Below are positions 23,691 through 35,560 of a DNA stretch of 64,000 nucleotides, one piece after another. Where the stretch lies: contig CP136896.1 of NCBI GenBank assembly GCA_034359265.1, forward strand, positions 30,878,001-30,942,000, written 5' to 3'. The stretch is from Canna indica (taxonomy: Eukaryota; Streptophyta; Magnoliopsida; Zingiberales; Cannaceae). The position numbers and the translations under genes are program-made. The notes under the pieces were generated by a model. That model saw only the letters and a program-made list of their open reading frames with translations, had not been told where the DNA came from and did no database searches. Numbering within the stretch: the stretch's first letter is position 1; every line of letters begins with the position of its first letter.

Positions 23691-25101
23691 TTACCCTTGT
23701 GTGGTTCCTCCCCCTACAAAAGAGCATGATACATTTGGTACCCAAATAGCTTTGGGTCCTTGGGGGTTAGAGGGTTTAGGAATCCAAAGTGTCATAGCAA
23801 CACTTGAATTTCTCTTTAATGCACAATCATGGATGACATACCCAAATACACCACAACAAAAGCAATGTCCATGATTTTTTTTTTTTGTCATTTTTAACAT
23901 GGACATGAGATTTAATTTTTGAATGCTTGTCATATGAAACATGATGAGTATGAGCATTCTTAGAAAAAACATTTTTTTTTTGAGTTTGAGGTTTAATGGT
24001 AGAATGCTTAGCATGAGAATGATGATGAATATTGGCATTCTTTACATAAGCATTTTTCATTCTTGTGTTCTTAAGAAATGAAGCATTTTTTAATTCATTT
24101 ACTTTATTATTCAAGAAAGTAATCTCACTTTTCATTTCATTCATGGATTTATGTAATGCATGTAATTGATATTTTAACATGCAATTCTCTTTTTCTAAAA
24201 TGTTATTCTTGAGCTTCAAGTCCTTAAGCTCAAGTTCTACATTATCATGACATGAATCAAATGAACTAGATTTTAATTTTTCATTTTCTAGTTTGGATTC
24301 ATGCAAATGAGAATTAAGCATTACATTTTTCTTTTTTAGCATTTTGTTTTCCTTATCTTTTCTAACTAGCAAGGCATACATTTTTTGACATTCATCAACT
24401 AGTTCTTCATATGGCATATTGAATGAACTAGATGAGCTAGTACTAACATTATTATTATTATGACTAGAAGGAGAAGAGTGTACCTCATCTTTGGTACTTA
24501 TGAGGCAAACTTTTGAAGTAGCTTCATAGTCATTGTTAGAGAGTGCTTCAAATGTGTGAGAGGTGGAGGTGGAAGCACTTGACCACTTTCTTGCTTTGTT
24601 CTTCATGCTTGGGCAATTTTTCTTCACATGCCCCTTCTCTTTGCAAGCATGATAGATTACTCTTCTTTTTCGGCTCTTGGTGCTACTTCTTTGACTAGAA
24701 GCGCTATGGGCATCAAAACCAAGATTAGTAGTAGGTGTGTGACCATTGTCATCACCACCTTCATCAAACGTGCCAATTTCTTCGGTTTTGGCATAATCAT
24801 ATAAAACATTTAACGAGGTTCATAAATCAAAAGCCGAAGAACAATGCATGACTTTTTCTAAGATGCCATTTGGTAATGTGCAAAGAATATAATTCATGGC
24901 ATCTCCATTATACTTAAATATTTTTTTATCTAATTCACTCCAAGCATGCATGTCAACCTTAGGTTCAATGAATTCCCAATGTAGCATGTTAAAGACTCCA
25001 AAACCTTTAGTCTTTAAATAATTGTACATCCTATACTTCCAAAGACCAAAGTTTGAGTCATCGAACATAGGAGGAGAAGATGATACACTCTCTAGAGCCA
25101 T
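23691..25101 (-). pseudogene. gag-like polyprotein of element D, shortened and frameshifted
   Basis: The start MALESVSSSPPMFDDSNFGL is a copia gag N-terminus (DUF4219-like). An in-frame TGA at 24820-24822, where relatives have Trp, interrupts it. Next comes a zinc-knuckle-like CKEKGHVKKNC whose first Cys has become Tyr (VIYHACKEKG), then a long coiled-coil region rich in Lys, Glu, Asn and Leu. A run of A residues around 23875-23885 accompanies a frameshift, after which a second Cys cluster (CFCCGVFGYVIHDC) and TLWIPKPSNPQGPKAIWVP follow. The central UBN2-type gag domain present in element B is missing, as it is in A. Gag forms the particle that packages the element's RNA; this copy cannot make an intact one. 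Confidence 0.8.
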
Positions 25102-25155
25102 TTCTAGATCGAGACTAGGTGCAGACGAGATGGTGAAATCTCAAGCTACGAACCC

Positions 25156-25167
25156 GCTCTGATACCA
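25156..25167 (-). promoter_or_regulatory. Primer-binding site of element D
   Basis: TGGTATCAGAGC on the minus strand, two bases inside the 5' LTR. This is the standard plant site complementary to the 3' end of initiator methionine tRNA, used to start reverse transcription. Confidence 0.9.
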
Positions 25168-25169
25168 AT

Positions 25170-26682
25170 TGTTGGTGAAATGGCGACACTAAGGGGGGAT
25201 GAATAGTGTGTTTACTAAATCTATTAGCCTAAATCCGATTTTAATCATTTACTTAAATCGTTTAGGCAATTTTCGATTCAATAATTATATGCGGAAGCAA
25301 TAAATGATTAAGCAATTAAAGCACACCAAAATGAAACAATGCAAACACAAGATTTGTAGTGGTTCGGCCCCAATGCCTACTCCACTACCTAAGCACCCCG
25401 CTTAGGATTTCCAAACTAGTTTTACTAGATTAATTTACGTTTCCCTTACACACGAGGACTTTTCACCGAACAGACGCACTCTCGACCTAAGGCACTTCCA
25501 CATCCGGAAGTCACCGCCTTCTTATCGAGAGTCCTCTTCCACCTCAACCCTAAGGGACAACTAAATTAATCCTAGTAAACACTAAGTTTACACAAGTGGC
25601 TTTACTCCTTCAACACCAAGGATACCACTTCACCCAATTCAAGACCTAACAACCTAGGTCTTCTTACACGCTTAAATCAAAAATAGTTTAAAGAACATTT
25701 AAAATTACAAAGGAAAAGAGCTTGAAGTAAAATAATATTTTCTACTCTTTTCCAAGCCTTTGGAACCTCCAACTCGTCGAGTGGTATAGCTCGAGTCAAT
25801 TTTTGAGTTGAGGCAACAGAGCTTGCGCTTGAAGAATTTGGCGGAAGAAAGTGCAATCACTAATCTTTTGGAAGGCTTAATTCTTCCTCTTAATGGCTCA
25901 ATAAACTCTGTAAGAATGAAGGAAGGAGGTTAAATGGAGTATATGAGGGTGTATTTATACCCTCATGAAGAAACGACTGCTCAACAGATAGAAAACTATC
26001 CGTTGCAGACCGCCGATCGAATGGTCGGTCGACCGATTGGTCGATTGATTGGTCGACCGATCCTTTGACCGCTGCAATTCTCCCTGTGGTTGGTCGATCG
26101 ATGCGATCTTGCCTCTTTGGCTTATACGCAGGTCGGTCGATCGACTGGTCGACCGCCAAGCTACTACCCATTTTGGGCTTTGGTCGATCGACCGCCCAAT
26201 GCAAGAAACTTGCGATTTCATTTTCGATCGACCGATAGGTCGACCAACGGAACCTGTGTCTGCAGCTAGCCTCAGTCCGGTCGACCAATTGGTCGACCGC
26301 TAGGGATACTGCCCATTTCTTACTCTATTCAGTCGATCGACCAGTTGACCGCACTTAGGCTGACTTTATTTTTCAGCCGATTTCTTCTGCGCTTTATTTT
26401 CGGGTTCCGGCTTTCAACGCGCATCATCTTGGAGAGCTCTCATGTGAACTTTGATCCCGTCCAATGTGACTTTGGCGCACACGTCGATCTTCAAGAAATT
26501 TTCCACAACGATCAATGTCCTTTCGATATTTGATTTCTCCGATATTTCTGATCGAGGACATCGAATGCTAATTGATATGGAACCTGAAAGATATTCTCAA
26601 TGAAATCAATAGTCCCATGTTTGTTATCATCAAAACCATCAAAACCGAGATTAAGGCTAAGGTTGAAAACCTAAAGCCAATT
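25170..26682 (-). repeat. 5' LTR of element D
   Basis: 1,513 bp, ending CACCAACA next to the primer site. TATAAATA is at 25952-25959 (minus strand), and the palindrome cluster at about 26010-26345 lies upstream of it. It differs from the 3' LTR by scattered substitutions and small gaps in the palindrome cluster, so the insertion is not recent. Confidence 0.9.
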
Positions 26683-26687
26683 GTATA

Positions 26688-27243
26688 ATCCTTTTTCTAT
26701 CTTTGAGTGGCCGAGATAGATCGAGTCGACGTATCTCAGTTGTGTCATTTTGTGGCCTTTCGGTTCCCGCGCCTAGCGTGGCGGAGGAGTGCTTCTTTCC
26801 ATGTGGTGATCGTTTTATTAATGACCATTCCTTCGGCATTAAATTTGTTTGTAGAGTAATCATGGTGCAAGGAGTGGTTAGTTCGTTCCTCCGGGGCGTC
26901 TTAGGGAGACGCTGCTGATGGACTGTTCGGTGCAGATTTATCCTGCTATTGTGTTACTAATATTGACCGTTCGATGGTGAGAGGGTTCTCCCTTGCCTTT
27001 TAACTCCGCTTTTTCTCCCATTTTCGAACTCTTCTCACGCTCCATGTTCTCGCCTCTTGTCGCCTGTGTTTTGGAGGTTTTCGCCGATGACACTATTTTC
27101 GATCATTTTTCTCGACCGTCGTCATTTCACTTTCGTTGAGACTTTTGCTTTTGGCTTTTTGCATTGTCGGTGTTGTCCTTAGGTTGATAGGTTGTACTGA
27201 CTTGCCCCCATTTATTAGGGTTTTTGCAATCTTCGTAAGGTTG
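26688..27243 (+). other. Leader of the gypsy-type relic
   Basis: Directly continuous with 19034 before element D inserted. GC is moderate and no reading frame is recognisable before 27244. Confidence 0.4.
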
Positions 27244-28836
27244 ATGGCTAGGAAAGGAGGTGGAGTTAAGTCGAAGATATGGCTGTCGGGCAAAGCTCCG
27301 GACCCATATTTATGGGTTCATGATGAGGTACGATAGCAGGGTTAAGTGATGACTGACTTGGGTAGCATTCATCCTTTCGGTAGAGTGTGTCGATCGCTCG
27401 TTGGGACGATGAAGAGGTATCCGACTGCCTTTTATGCTCTCATGTGGATAAGGTTTATCATTTTAGGAGAGTTCCTGAATTTGTTTTTGTGTATCGGACC
27501 ATGTTCGAGGACCTCGGAGTCCGGTTGTCGTTTACTAACTTTGAGCATGGGGTGTTGAATCAGGCGAACGTCGCTTCGACACAGTTGCATCCAAACAATT
27601 GGGCTTTCGTTCGCTATTTTGAGATTTAGATGAAGTGCCTCGGGTTCGAACCGAGCCTTAGTATGTTTTTCTCCTTCTTTCAAGTGAAGGACCCAGAAGG
27701 GTTTGTGGGTGTCTTTCAAAAGTGCTCCAGGGAGAGGGCTCTTTCGCTTGTTCAGAAGTTTTTATAAGAATTTCAAAACACACTTCTTTAAGGTTAGCTA
27801 TATGTCTTGTAGTTTTTCAAGGATAGAGAGTCCAACTTGGAGAGGTTTTCGCTAACCTGGAGGAGTGATTCCACACCTATCTTGTTTCTAGAGGATGAGG
27901 GCATCTTGTCTAGGGATAGGCTTGTGATTGAGTTATTGGCTTTGATGCACATGAGACGGGATCGTGATGGGTCCTCAGCCTCAGAATATATAAGTAAGTT
28001 TGGAGAGTTTATAAGGTATTGTTACCTTGACTTTAATGCACACATAATGTCTTCAATACTGGATGAGTCGAATCTTCATGCTCGATTGGAGGAGTTGAGG
28101 GGAAATGCCTTTGCGAATGGTAAAGGAAAGAGTCCACTGGTGGATGTTTCTCCTCCTTCTCTTTTGTCAAGGCCGACGCAAGCCTCGGGGTCCCGAGCTC
28201 CGGGGGCGATCAGGTCATCAGTGTCTTTTGATCCCTCGACTCCCCCAGTTCTCCTTTGAGGCAGAGGATGAGGGCCAGGGGCCCACGCATCGGCGAAGGT
28301 CTACCTTCGCGGGGAGTCATCTTTCCTATGATGGGTGTAATATTACATTGGAGGCGGTGGTGGTGGAGGATGCATTGCTGATGAGGCAACATTCGGTTGT
28401 GGTTCCTCGAGATAGTCAATACTTCATGCTCGGTATTCAGACAGACTTACTAGAGGGAGTGGATGTGGGGGAGCGCACCAAGGCTGGATAGCTCCAGTTG
28501 GCGGGTCTGGTCAATAAGATGGTGGGAGGCAGGGAGTCCGCGTTGAAGATATCTGAGGCTCAGGCTCGGGAGGTTGAGTCACAAAGACTCAAGCTGGCAG
28601 AGATGAAGAAAACCCTTGAGGCGAAGGTCCACGAGATCGGGCTTCTGAATGCTATTGTTTTCGAGTCCACTGCTTGGACGAGGGAATCCACAGATATGTC
28701 TGATGGCTTGAGAGCGGAGTTGGAGAAGCTTAATCATGACCTTGTTGTGGCCACGATGGAAGGGTCTCACCTAAGGGCCAAGGCTGACACCACCCGAGCC
28801 GGGGCAGAGAGATCCAAGGTGGTGGTGCAATAGCAT
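27244..28836 (+). pseudogene. Gypsy-type retroelement gag-like ORF, decayed
   Basis: Pieces in two frames resemble the plant domain annotated as putative gypsy-type transposon (Pfam Transposase_28): FVYRTMFEDLGVRLSFTNFE, VASTQLHPNNWAFVRYFEI and, after a stop, MKCLGFEPSLSMFFSFFQVK at about 27440-27690. Downstream, 27837-28256 continues with a gag-like acidic region, and 28498-28833 encodes a predicted coiled coil (SEAQAREVESQRLKLAEMKK). Several stops and at least one frame change separate the pieces. No protease, reverse transcriptase or integrase follows. This is an old element broken by D on the left and by A on the right. Confidence 0.65.
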
Positions 28837-29539
28837 GAGGTAAAAGTGCATGAGCTCGAAGGCGAGGTTTATCGCTTTCAAGATGCGGCCCTCAATTTGT
28901 ACGCTGATGGTTTGAAAGAGCGATGGGGTAATCTAAAATCCTTACACCGAAGGCTGATTTCTCCGAAGTCAGTTGGTTCAAGGTGGTTAGGGATGGTACC
29001 TTGGTTGGTCCTTGAGTGCTAAAAGAGGTTCTTGCACCGGCCGAGGGGGAGCCTTCAGCTGCTGTCCTTGAGTTGTGTCCCCTCCCCATGGGGATGGCCG
29101 AGGTTTCGAGGCACGATGTCCCAACTGTGCGTGCCGAGGTCATTTCACCTCTCCACTAGTAAGATGTCTTTTGAGATTGCCCGTCTGTGAGACATGTATG
29201 GGATTGTCACTATTTTTTCGTGGATTACCACTCTTTAGGGCATTCTAACTTTTGCCCTTCGAGGGCATCTGACATGATTGCCCCTCTATGGGCTCTTTTA
29301 TTTTCATTCTATGTGGTTTTGTTTTGTGTTAACTAGATGTCTTAATAAGTGTCATCGACTTGTGTTCAGTGGAATTACAGGATGTCCAAGTGTTTCTTTG
29401 GCCGGTATTGGTCAGTATGTGACCGCTTATGGGAGCGATGGTTAACTCTTGAACGGAGGTCGAGCTCCTATCACAAGTAGAGTTAGGATTGAAAGTGTCT
29501 TTCCGATACCTGTTGGTGAGTGTCGGGATGGTGATGGCG
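28837..29539 (+). other. Non-coding tail of the gypsy-type relic
   Basis: Fragments of open frame continue to about 29160, then unstructured DNA leads into the tandem array. No recognisable domain. Confidence 0.4.
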
Positions 29540-30178
29540 GCGAGGGCCACACTTTGGTGTGAGAGCCGGAGGGCGGCGGTTGACAGCGTAAGGCAGAATG
29601 TTTGTTGAGAGTGTGAGAGCTCGAGAGTGACAACTAAGGCCGAGGACCGCGCTTGGGTCAAGCCAAGCTCTCCGAGGAGCGTAAGGCAAGACTGCGCTTG
29701 GGGTGGTTGAGGGCGTTAGAGATCGAGAGAGTGGTGACTAAGGGTTAGGACCACGCTTGGGGTCAATCCGAGCTTATAGAGGAGCGTAAGGCAAGACCAC
29801 ATTTGGGATCGTTGAGGGCGTTAGATCCTGAGAGCAGCAACTGAGGCCGAGGACCGCGCTTGGGGTAAAGCCGAGCTCGCCTAGGAGCATAAGGCGACTA
29901 TGCTCGGGGATGTTGAGGGCGTTACAGCTCAAGAGTGGCGACTAAGGCCGAGGACCGCACTTGGGGTCAAGGCTGGGGGTGTAGAAAAGGACAACATTTG
30001 GGGACGTTGAGGGCATTAGAGCTCGATAGCGGCGATTAAGGCTGAGGACTGCGCTTGGGGTCAAGCCGAGCTTTCCAATGAGTGTAAGGCAGGATCACGC
30101 TTGGGCTTGTTGAAGGCATTAAAGCCTGAGAGGGGCGACTGAGGTAGAGGACCCCGCTTGGGATCAAGCCGAGCTCGC
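29540..30178 (+). repeat. Tandem repeat, about 100-bp period, five to six copies
   Basis: Each unit holds GCCGAGGACCGCGCTTGGGG, CAAGCCGAGCTC, GGAGCGTAAGGCAAGAC and GTTGAGGGCGTTAGAGCTCG in that order; starts fall near 29638, 29742, 29845, 29947 and 30041. Copies are diverged but clearly head-to-tail. The array is cut by the 5' LTR of element A. Such arrays are common in internal regions of large plant gypsy elements. Confidence 0.9.
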
Positions 30179-31392
30179 TATTGGCCAAGGGTTTCACCCT
30201 TGTGTTCAATTTTCTCTATACTTATTTTGATGATAACAAACTATGTTTAATGAGTTTGAAGCATGTAAGTCGCAGGTTGCGATAAGAGGTGAAATTGATA
30301 TCGACACACGTGACATTATCTCGATACGACAAGTCTCCGTGTTGATTTATAGAAGCTCGAAGAGTGCACTGAAGAAACTAAGGAAAAGCGTAGAACAAAT
30401 GTAAAACACTTAAAGATGGATGCACGTCGAAAGCCAAAAAACCCGAAACAGACGACGCGAGAAAAATTAGCCAAAACGCAAGTTGTTTTGGGTGTCGGCC
30501 GATGGACGATCAACAACCGATAGATCGGCCATCAGCCAGTCATCGACTGGAAGATCCCTAAAAATGATAGTGAGCTTCGGTCGCTCGGTTGATCGATCGG
30601 GCGATGCCAACGGGCAAAAATTCATTCGTTGATTAGCTGGTGTGTTTGGCGGGTTATAAATACCCACCCCAAAAACTCTCCCAAGAAGTTGTTGATGCCC
30701 TAAAACCTCAAAGAGTCAATTCTTGCACCTCATAAGCTCTCTCTTGCGCAAATCTATAAACCCTAGCTCTTAGTCCCTCATCCTAAAGTGCATCTTCATT
30801 GGAGGGCTCTTCATAGTTGCTAGGCTCAAGAAGAGAAGTTGTTCTTGGTGTGATAAGTACTTTTTACTCTCTTCTTGTGTTAGAATTGGTTTTTACTTTG
30901 TTTTAAATTGATTTACTCAAATGTGTAAGAAGACCTAGTGTGTGGTCTTGTGATTGAGTGATTTCCTTGGTATAGAAGGTATAAAGCCACTTGTGTAAAC
31001 TAAGTTAGGAGTATTTCTTAGGAATTGAGGTGGGAAAACTCACTCGGTGTGAGGGTGGATACTTTCGGTTGTGGAAGTGCATTCGAAGTGAGTGTAGGGT
31101 CTTTCCGGTGAAAAGTCCTCGATTGTAAGCTACTCGTAATTTAGTGGATTTGTGAGTGAAATCCTAAGCACGGTGCTTAGGTAGTGGAGTAGGCGGTATT
31201 GCCGAACCACTATATATTCTTGTGTTAGCATTGTCTATTGTGTTTGTATTTAATTGCTATATCCATTGTTTCATCTTATTGCTTTGAAGTTATAAATTGC
31301 CCAAGTAATTGAAGAAACGATTAAAATCGAATTTAGGCTAATTGATTAGATAACACACTATCCCCCTCTCTAGTGTGACCATTTCACCAATA
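30179..31392 (+). repeat. 5' LTR of element A
   Basis: 1,214 bp. The first bases are TATTGGCC where the 3' copy has TGTTGGCC, and the end is CACCAATA instead of the usual CACCAACA. It has TTTTGATGATAACAAACT near the start, palindromic CGATCGG/GGCCGAT-type words at 30490-30610, a TATAAATA box at 30655-30662, and the GTAGTGGAGTAGGCGGT block shared with the other LTRs near 31180. Confidence 0.85.
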
Positions 31393-31394
31393 TT

Positions 31395-31406
31395 TGGTAT
31401 CAGAGC
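31395..31406 (+). promoter_or_regulatory. Primer-binding site of element A
   Basis: TGGTATCAGAGC, complementary to the initiator methionine tRNA 3' end, two bases after the LTR. Confidence 0.9.
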
Positions 31407-31460
31407 GGGTCGTACATTGAGATTTCACCATCTCCTCTACATCTAGTCTCGATCTGAAAA

Positions 31461-32315
31461 ATGTCACTAGAGTTGGTAGCGTCTATACCACCTAGGTTCG
31501 ACGAGTCAAACTTTGATCTTTGGAAAGGGAGAATGTACACATTCTTAAATACACAAGATATAAGTGTGTTCAACAAGGTAAAGACAAAATACCTTGAACA
31601 TAAGGAAAACATGAATACATGGACCCAAGAATAAATAGATAGATTTGAGTCAAATGCTAAAGCCATGAATTGTATCTTTTGTTCTTTAGAAGATAATATT
31701 TTTAAAAAAGTCATGCATTGCACTTCCGCAGTTGATATTTGGTTTTGCTTAAACATATTCTATGACTATGCTAAAATCGAAGAACTTATTACCTTAAATG
31801 AAGGAGTTGATGACAATTGTTATACTTCTAATTCTAATGAAGTTCTTGAAGCTCATAGTGTATCTAGTCAAAGAAGTACAAAGAGTCGGAAGAGAAAGAT
31901 GATTTGTCACATATGCAATGAAAAAGGGCATGTGAAGAAGAATTGTCCTACCATGAAGAACAAGACAAAAAGGAGGACAAATGCTTCCATGTACTCATCC
32001 GTATCAAGTGAAGCATCCTCTCACCATGACTACGAAGCTAGCATCATGAATGCCAATGAGGAGGTATATTCCTCTTCTAGTCATGATAACCATGATCTTA
32101 GTATTAATTTATCTAGTTCGTATGATATGCTCTATGATGAATTAATGGATAAATGCAAAATCATGTATGCCTTGATTGTTAAAAAGAACATGGAAAATAA
32201 AACATTGAAAAAAGAAAATTTGACACTAAGTTCTTATTTAAATGCGGCAAAACTAGAAAATGAGAAGTTAAAAAATAGTGTCACTAATATATGTCATGAT
32301 AAATTAAGTGACTAA
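31461..32315 (+). pseudogene. gag-like polyprotein of element A, 5' part
   Basis: It starts MSLELVASIPPRFDESNFDL, similar to the start of D's gag. A TAA at 31632-31634 breaks the frame. After FCLNIFYDYAKIEE the sequence passes straight to a zinc knuckle (CHICNEKGHVKKNC) without the UBN2-type domain seen in B, the same gap as in D. A coiled-coil region follows until a 44-bp tandem duplication (32277-32364) and the Helitron-like insertion interrupt it. Confidence 0.75.
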
Positions 32316-32360
32316 AAAATAGTGTCACTAATATATGTCATGATAATTATAGAGTTAATG

Positions 32361-35186
32361 CTCTCCTCTCTCTCTCTTTTGCAATTATTTTTCCATCCTC
32401 TCTCCTTGAAAACCGAAAGAACTCATCTTATAAATCTCACCCACTGCCCAATGCATCAACGATGAATTCATTACTTCATCCTCTCTTTCCTCAGTAGTCG
32501 TCGTCCAAGATACCTATAGTGATTATATCTTGCATCATGGTTGTACGTGATCGAAGGGTTGATGTTTGGATATGATGTTGCTATTTATGGTGAGTGGAGA
32601 TTGATGATGAGTGTGTATTGAATTAATTGTTTGATATGATCTTTATTTTTTTAATTAAATGTAATGCTGTATATATTGACGGGGGAGTGATGTCGATGGA
32701 CGACTACTTGGAAAGTTCTTTCCGATTGTGTACCGGTGAAAAGATGAGACGACAGAGAGCAACTACTGCAAGTATGACAACCATGGGCTTAATGTAGTTG
32801 ATCATGTCCTTGATCTACCTGGCCAGCCTCAGGTCGACCTTCTTCGCCTCCTACACGAACGCGACACCTCTATTGGTGGCTCACCATGCTCATTGTCGGT
32901 TGCTGTTCATCGTCAGCATCATCCTCAGCGGGGTTTATATATCTCTCTATGTAGATGTCATGTAGTTCACTTGATTACTGTTGTCTTCAATCAGAAGAAT
33001 AGTTTTACCTCTCTAATTATATTTTTGTTATAAGTAATCATGTATTGAGATCGAAGAGGAGAACGTTCTTTTTATGATTGAAGACAACAGTAATCTTTTC
33101 TGATTATATTTTTGTTATAAGTAATATATTAGTGTTGATTCTAAATTTATATTGTATTAATATTTTACTTTTTATGATTAATTAATTTGTATCATTAAAT
33201 TTCATTTTAAATATTAATTAAACTTTATAACTAAATTTCATATAAAATTCACATTAATTTTATTAAAACTTATGAAGCATTATTTATGCAGTGAAGTCAA
33301 AATTTTTCCCTAAAAAATATTAGTGTTGATTCAAAATTTATATTTTATTAATATTTAATTCTTTTCTGATTATAAATTTTGCATTTTTATATTTAATTAT
33401 TTTAAACCTATATTTATAATTATTGGAAATATTTTTTAATATTAAAATATCACTTTTTCCCTTTTTAATGAAATCATGTATCATTAAATTTCATATCAAA
33501 TCTTAATTACACTTTATAACTAAATTTCATATTAAATTTTATATTACATTTCACATTAATTTTTATTAAAACTTATGCAGAATTATTAATGTAGTGAAGT
33601 CTATTTTTTTCCTTAAAAATATTAGTGTTTATTTTAAATTTATATTTTATTAATATTTTACTCTTTTATAAAAAAAATTACATTTTTATTATATTTATTA
33701 TTTTAAACCTATATTTTTTGTGATAATTATAGATTTACTGAATAATTATTGAAAATATATTTTAACATTAGAATTATTTTTTATATTAATTTTGTGCTCT
33801 TAAAATATTGCTTTTCCCTTTTTATTGAAATCATGTAATTTAGATTTTTCTTATTTTAGAATTAGTTTTTTATATTTATGCAATTTGTGTGTTATCTTTT
33901 ATGCTTACTTTTAGAAATATTAATAAATTTTCAATTTTATTTTTATATATTTTTTGTATTTTTTTTATATAGTATTATTTGCTTTCAAATAGTTTTGACT
34001 TTTTATACAAAAAAATTATTAGAATTTTAGTTCTTTTATTTAAAAATTACTCTGAATATATGCAAATTAATTTTGAGAAAATATTTTCATTATTATTATT
34101 ATTTAATTTGAAAGCACATGTCTATGTCAATTTAAGAGGCCTTTTATTTCGAATTTTTCTCTATCATCTCATGAAATCTTCATACATTTTTAGCTCCCAA
34201 ACTTTATATCTAGATTTGACCATATTCAATTGGGAAACAGATTTAATTTGAAAATCTTCATCAATTTCACATGCATTTTTTTAGTGTTTTTCATCTTATC
34301 ATTTCTTGAAATCTTATTTATTGTCTATGATTAATTAGTTATAGAATTAATAGTTTTCTTTATTCATCATATTATTACTGTTTGATTTTCCATATATGTG
34401 TCATACTTATATATTTACAAAAAATAATTAAATAATATTCAATTAAGAAAAATATAATTATCCATGCGTACAAATTATGAATTTATTCATTTCTTAATTT
34501 ATTGAATTATTATGCACTTTTGTATTTATTGTTAATGTCTACAAAAAATTTCATTACAATAGTAAATGGTTAATGATAAACTTTTGTTTGTAAAATGATT
34601 ATTTAGTTTTATAAATTTTTGTTGTATTTATTATGAGTTCATGTTATATTGTGAAGATAGTACATGTATCAATTAATAATAATATCTTTAATTTTTACTA
34701 TAAAAATTAATATATTTTTATATTTATTTTTAATAATAAACTTATAATGATATTATATATTTGAATAAAATATTTTATACAATTTTAGATGTCATTAAAT
34801 TTATTTTATTACTCATAATTATTTAAATAAAATTATCTTTATATATATTTTTGCAACACGAATTTATGAAAATTGTTCTAAATGATTTATAAAATAATAC
34901 AAATTACCACAATGCAACAATAAAATTTTGAGCACCAATCATGTATATGTCAATATTCTGGATGTGCTAAAAGTAATAATATACAAAGAATATTTCCTTA
35001 CAAGTATTTTATGGAACTGTCATATTATCTCATGATAATGTTATCAATTTTTATTATAAAAAGTTATAAATGTCTATTCATATGATGAAATTTTAAATAA
35101 TTAAATTTATTTTATTATTTATTATTGTTTAAGTAAAATTATATTTATTCATATATATTTGCGCAACACGCGGGTTCTCGACTAGT
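32361..35186 (+). mobile_element. Helitron-like non-autonomous insertion
   Basis: The DNA separates two halves of element A's gag; the downstream half resumes immediately after GACTAGT at 35186 and starts with T. CTAGT|T is the CTRRT|T terminus expected of Helitrons, preceded within about 12 bases by GCGCAACACGCGGG, a weak hairpin. A second, decayed copy of the same end (TATATTTTTGCAACACG) lies at about 34845-34860. The left end is not certain: a TC-rich start near 32362 fits poorly with the usual A|TC. The interior is 75-80% AT in its right two thirds with no helicase. Only the right end is well supported. Confidence 0.55.
32973..33095. repeat. Perfect 21-bp inverted repeat, 81-base loop
   Basis: GATTACTGTTGTCTTCAATC plus one A (32973-32993) is exactly inverted at 33075-33095. 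The flanking DNA also carries a direct repeat, ATTATATTTTTGTTATAAGTAAT, near 33018 and 33103. It lies inside the Helitron-like insertion. Confidence 0.85.
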
Positions 35187-35187
35187 T

Positions 35188-35560
35188 TAAATAAGAATGC
35201 TAATACTCACCATAATCTCAATGTTAAGCATTCATCTTTCAAACCCCAAGTTCAAAACAAAACTTTCATGAAAATTATTTTTGTTGTGGTGTTTATGGCC
35301 ATTCTATTCATGAATGCGCGCTCAAGAAAAATCCAAGTGTTGCAAAGACATTTTGGATCCCTAGAGCAACTCACCTCCAAGGTACCAAAGATTTCATGTT
35401 CTCTTGTAAGGAGAACAACCATACTAGGATGAGTTCATGTTGGAAGTTGCATGAGGACTCAAGGCTACACAAATTCATATTGCAACTTCAAATTCATCAT
35501 GATGCCATAGGTATGGAACTTGACATCTAGGTATTTTTAGTATCATCTCCTCTCTCTCAT
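35188..35560 (+). pseudogene. gag-like polyprotein of element A, 3' part
   Basis: The frame reading KNANTHHNLNVKHSSFKPQ is aligned with D's NANIHHHSHAKHSTIKPQ, followed by the Cys cluster CCGVYGHSIHECALKKNPSV and TFWIPRATHLQGTKDF. This continues the gag interrupted by the Helitron-like DNA, with some intervening gag sequence lost. Confidence 0.65.

Larger units (their letters stand above)
19035..26682 (-). mobile_element. Sirevirus-like Ty1/copia element D, non-autonomous, 7.65 kb
   Basis: It is bounded by two LTRs (19035-20507 and 25170-26682) and by a perfect GTATA TSD at 19030-19034 and 26683-26687. Read on the minus strand the order is LTR, iMet-tRNA primer site, shortened gag (25101 to about 23690), 3 kb of non-coding DNA, several polypurine tracts, LTR. 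No protease, integrase, reverse transcriptase or RNase H remains, so mobilisation would have needed proteins from another element such as B. The right LTR's outer end has changed from CCAACA to CCAATT. The TSD proves a simple insertion into the older gypsy-type relic. Confidence 0.9.

Noticed and set aside
32460..32940. Possible captured gene exon in the Helitron-like insertion
   Set aside because: GC is higher at 32810-32930 but no frame longer than a few dozen codons and no recognisable protein.
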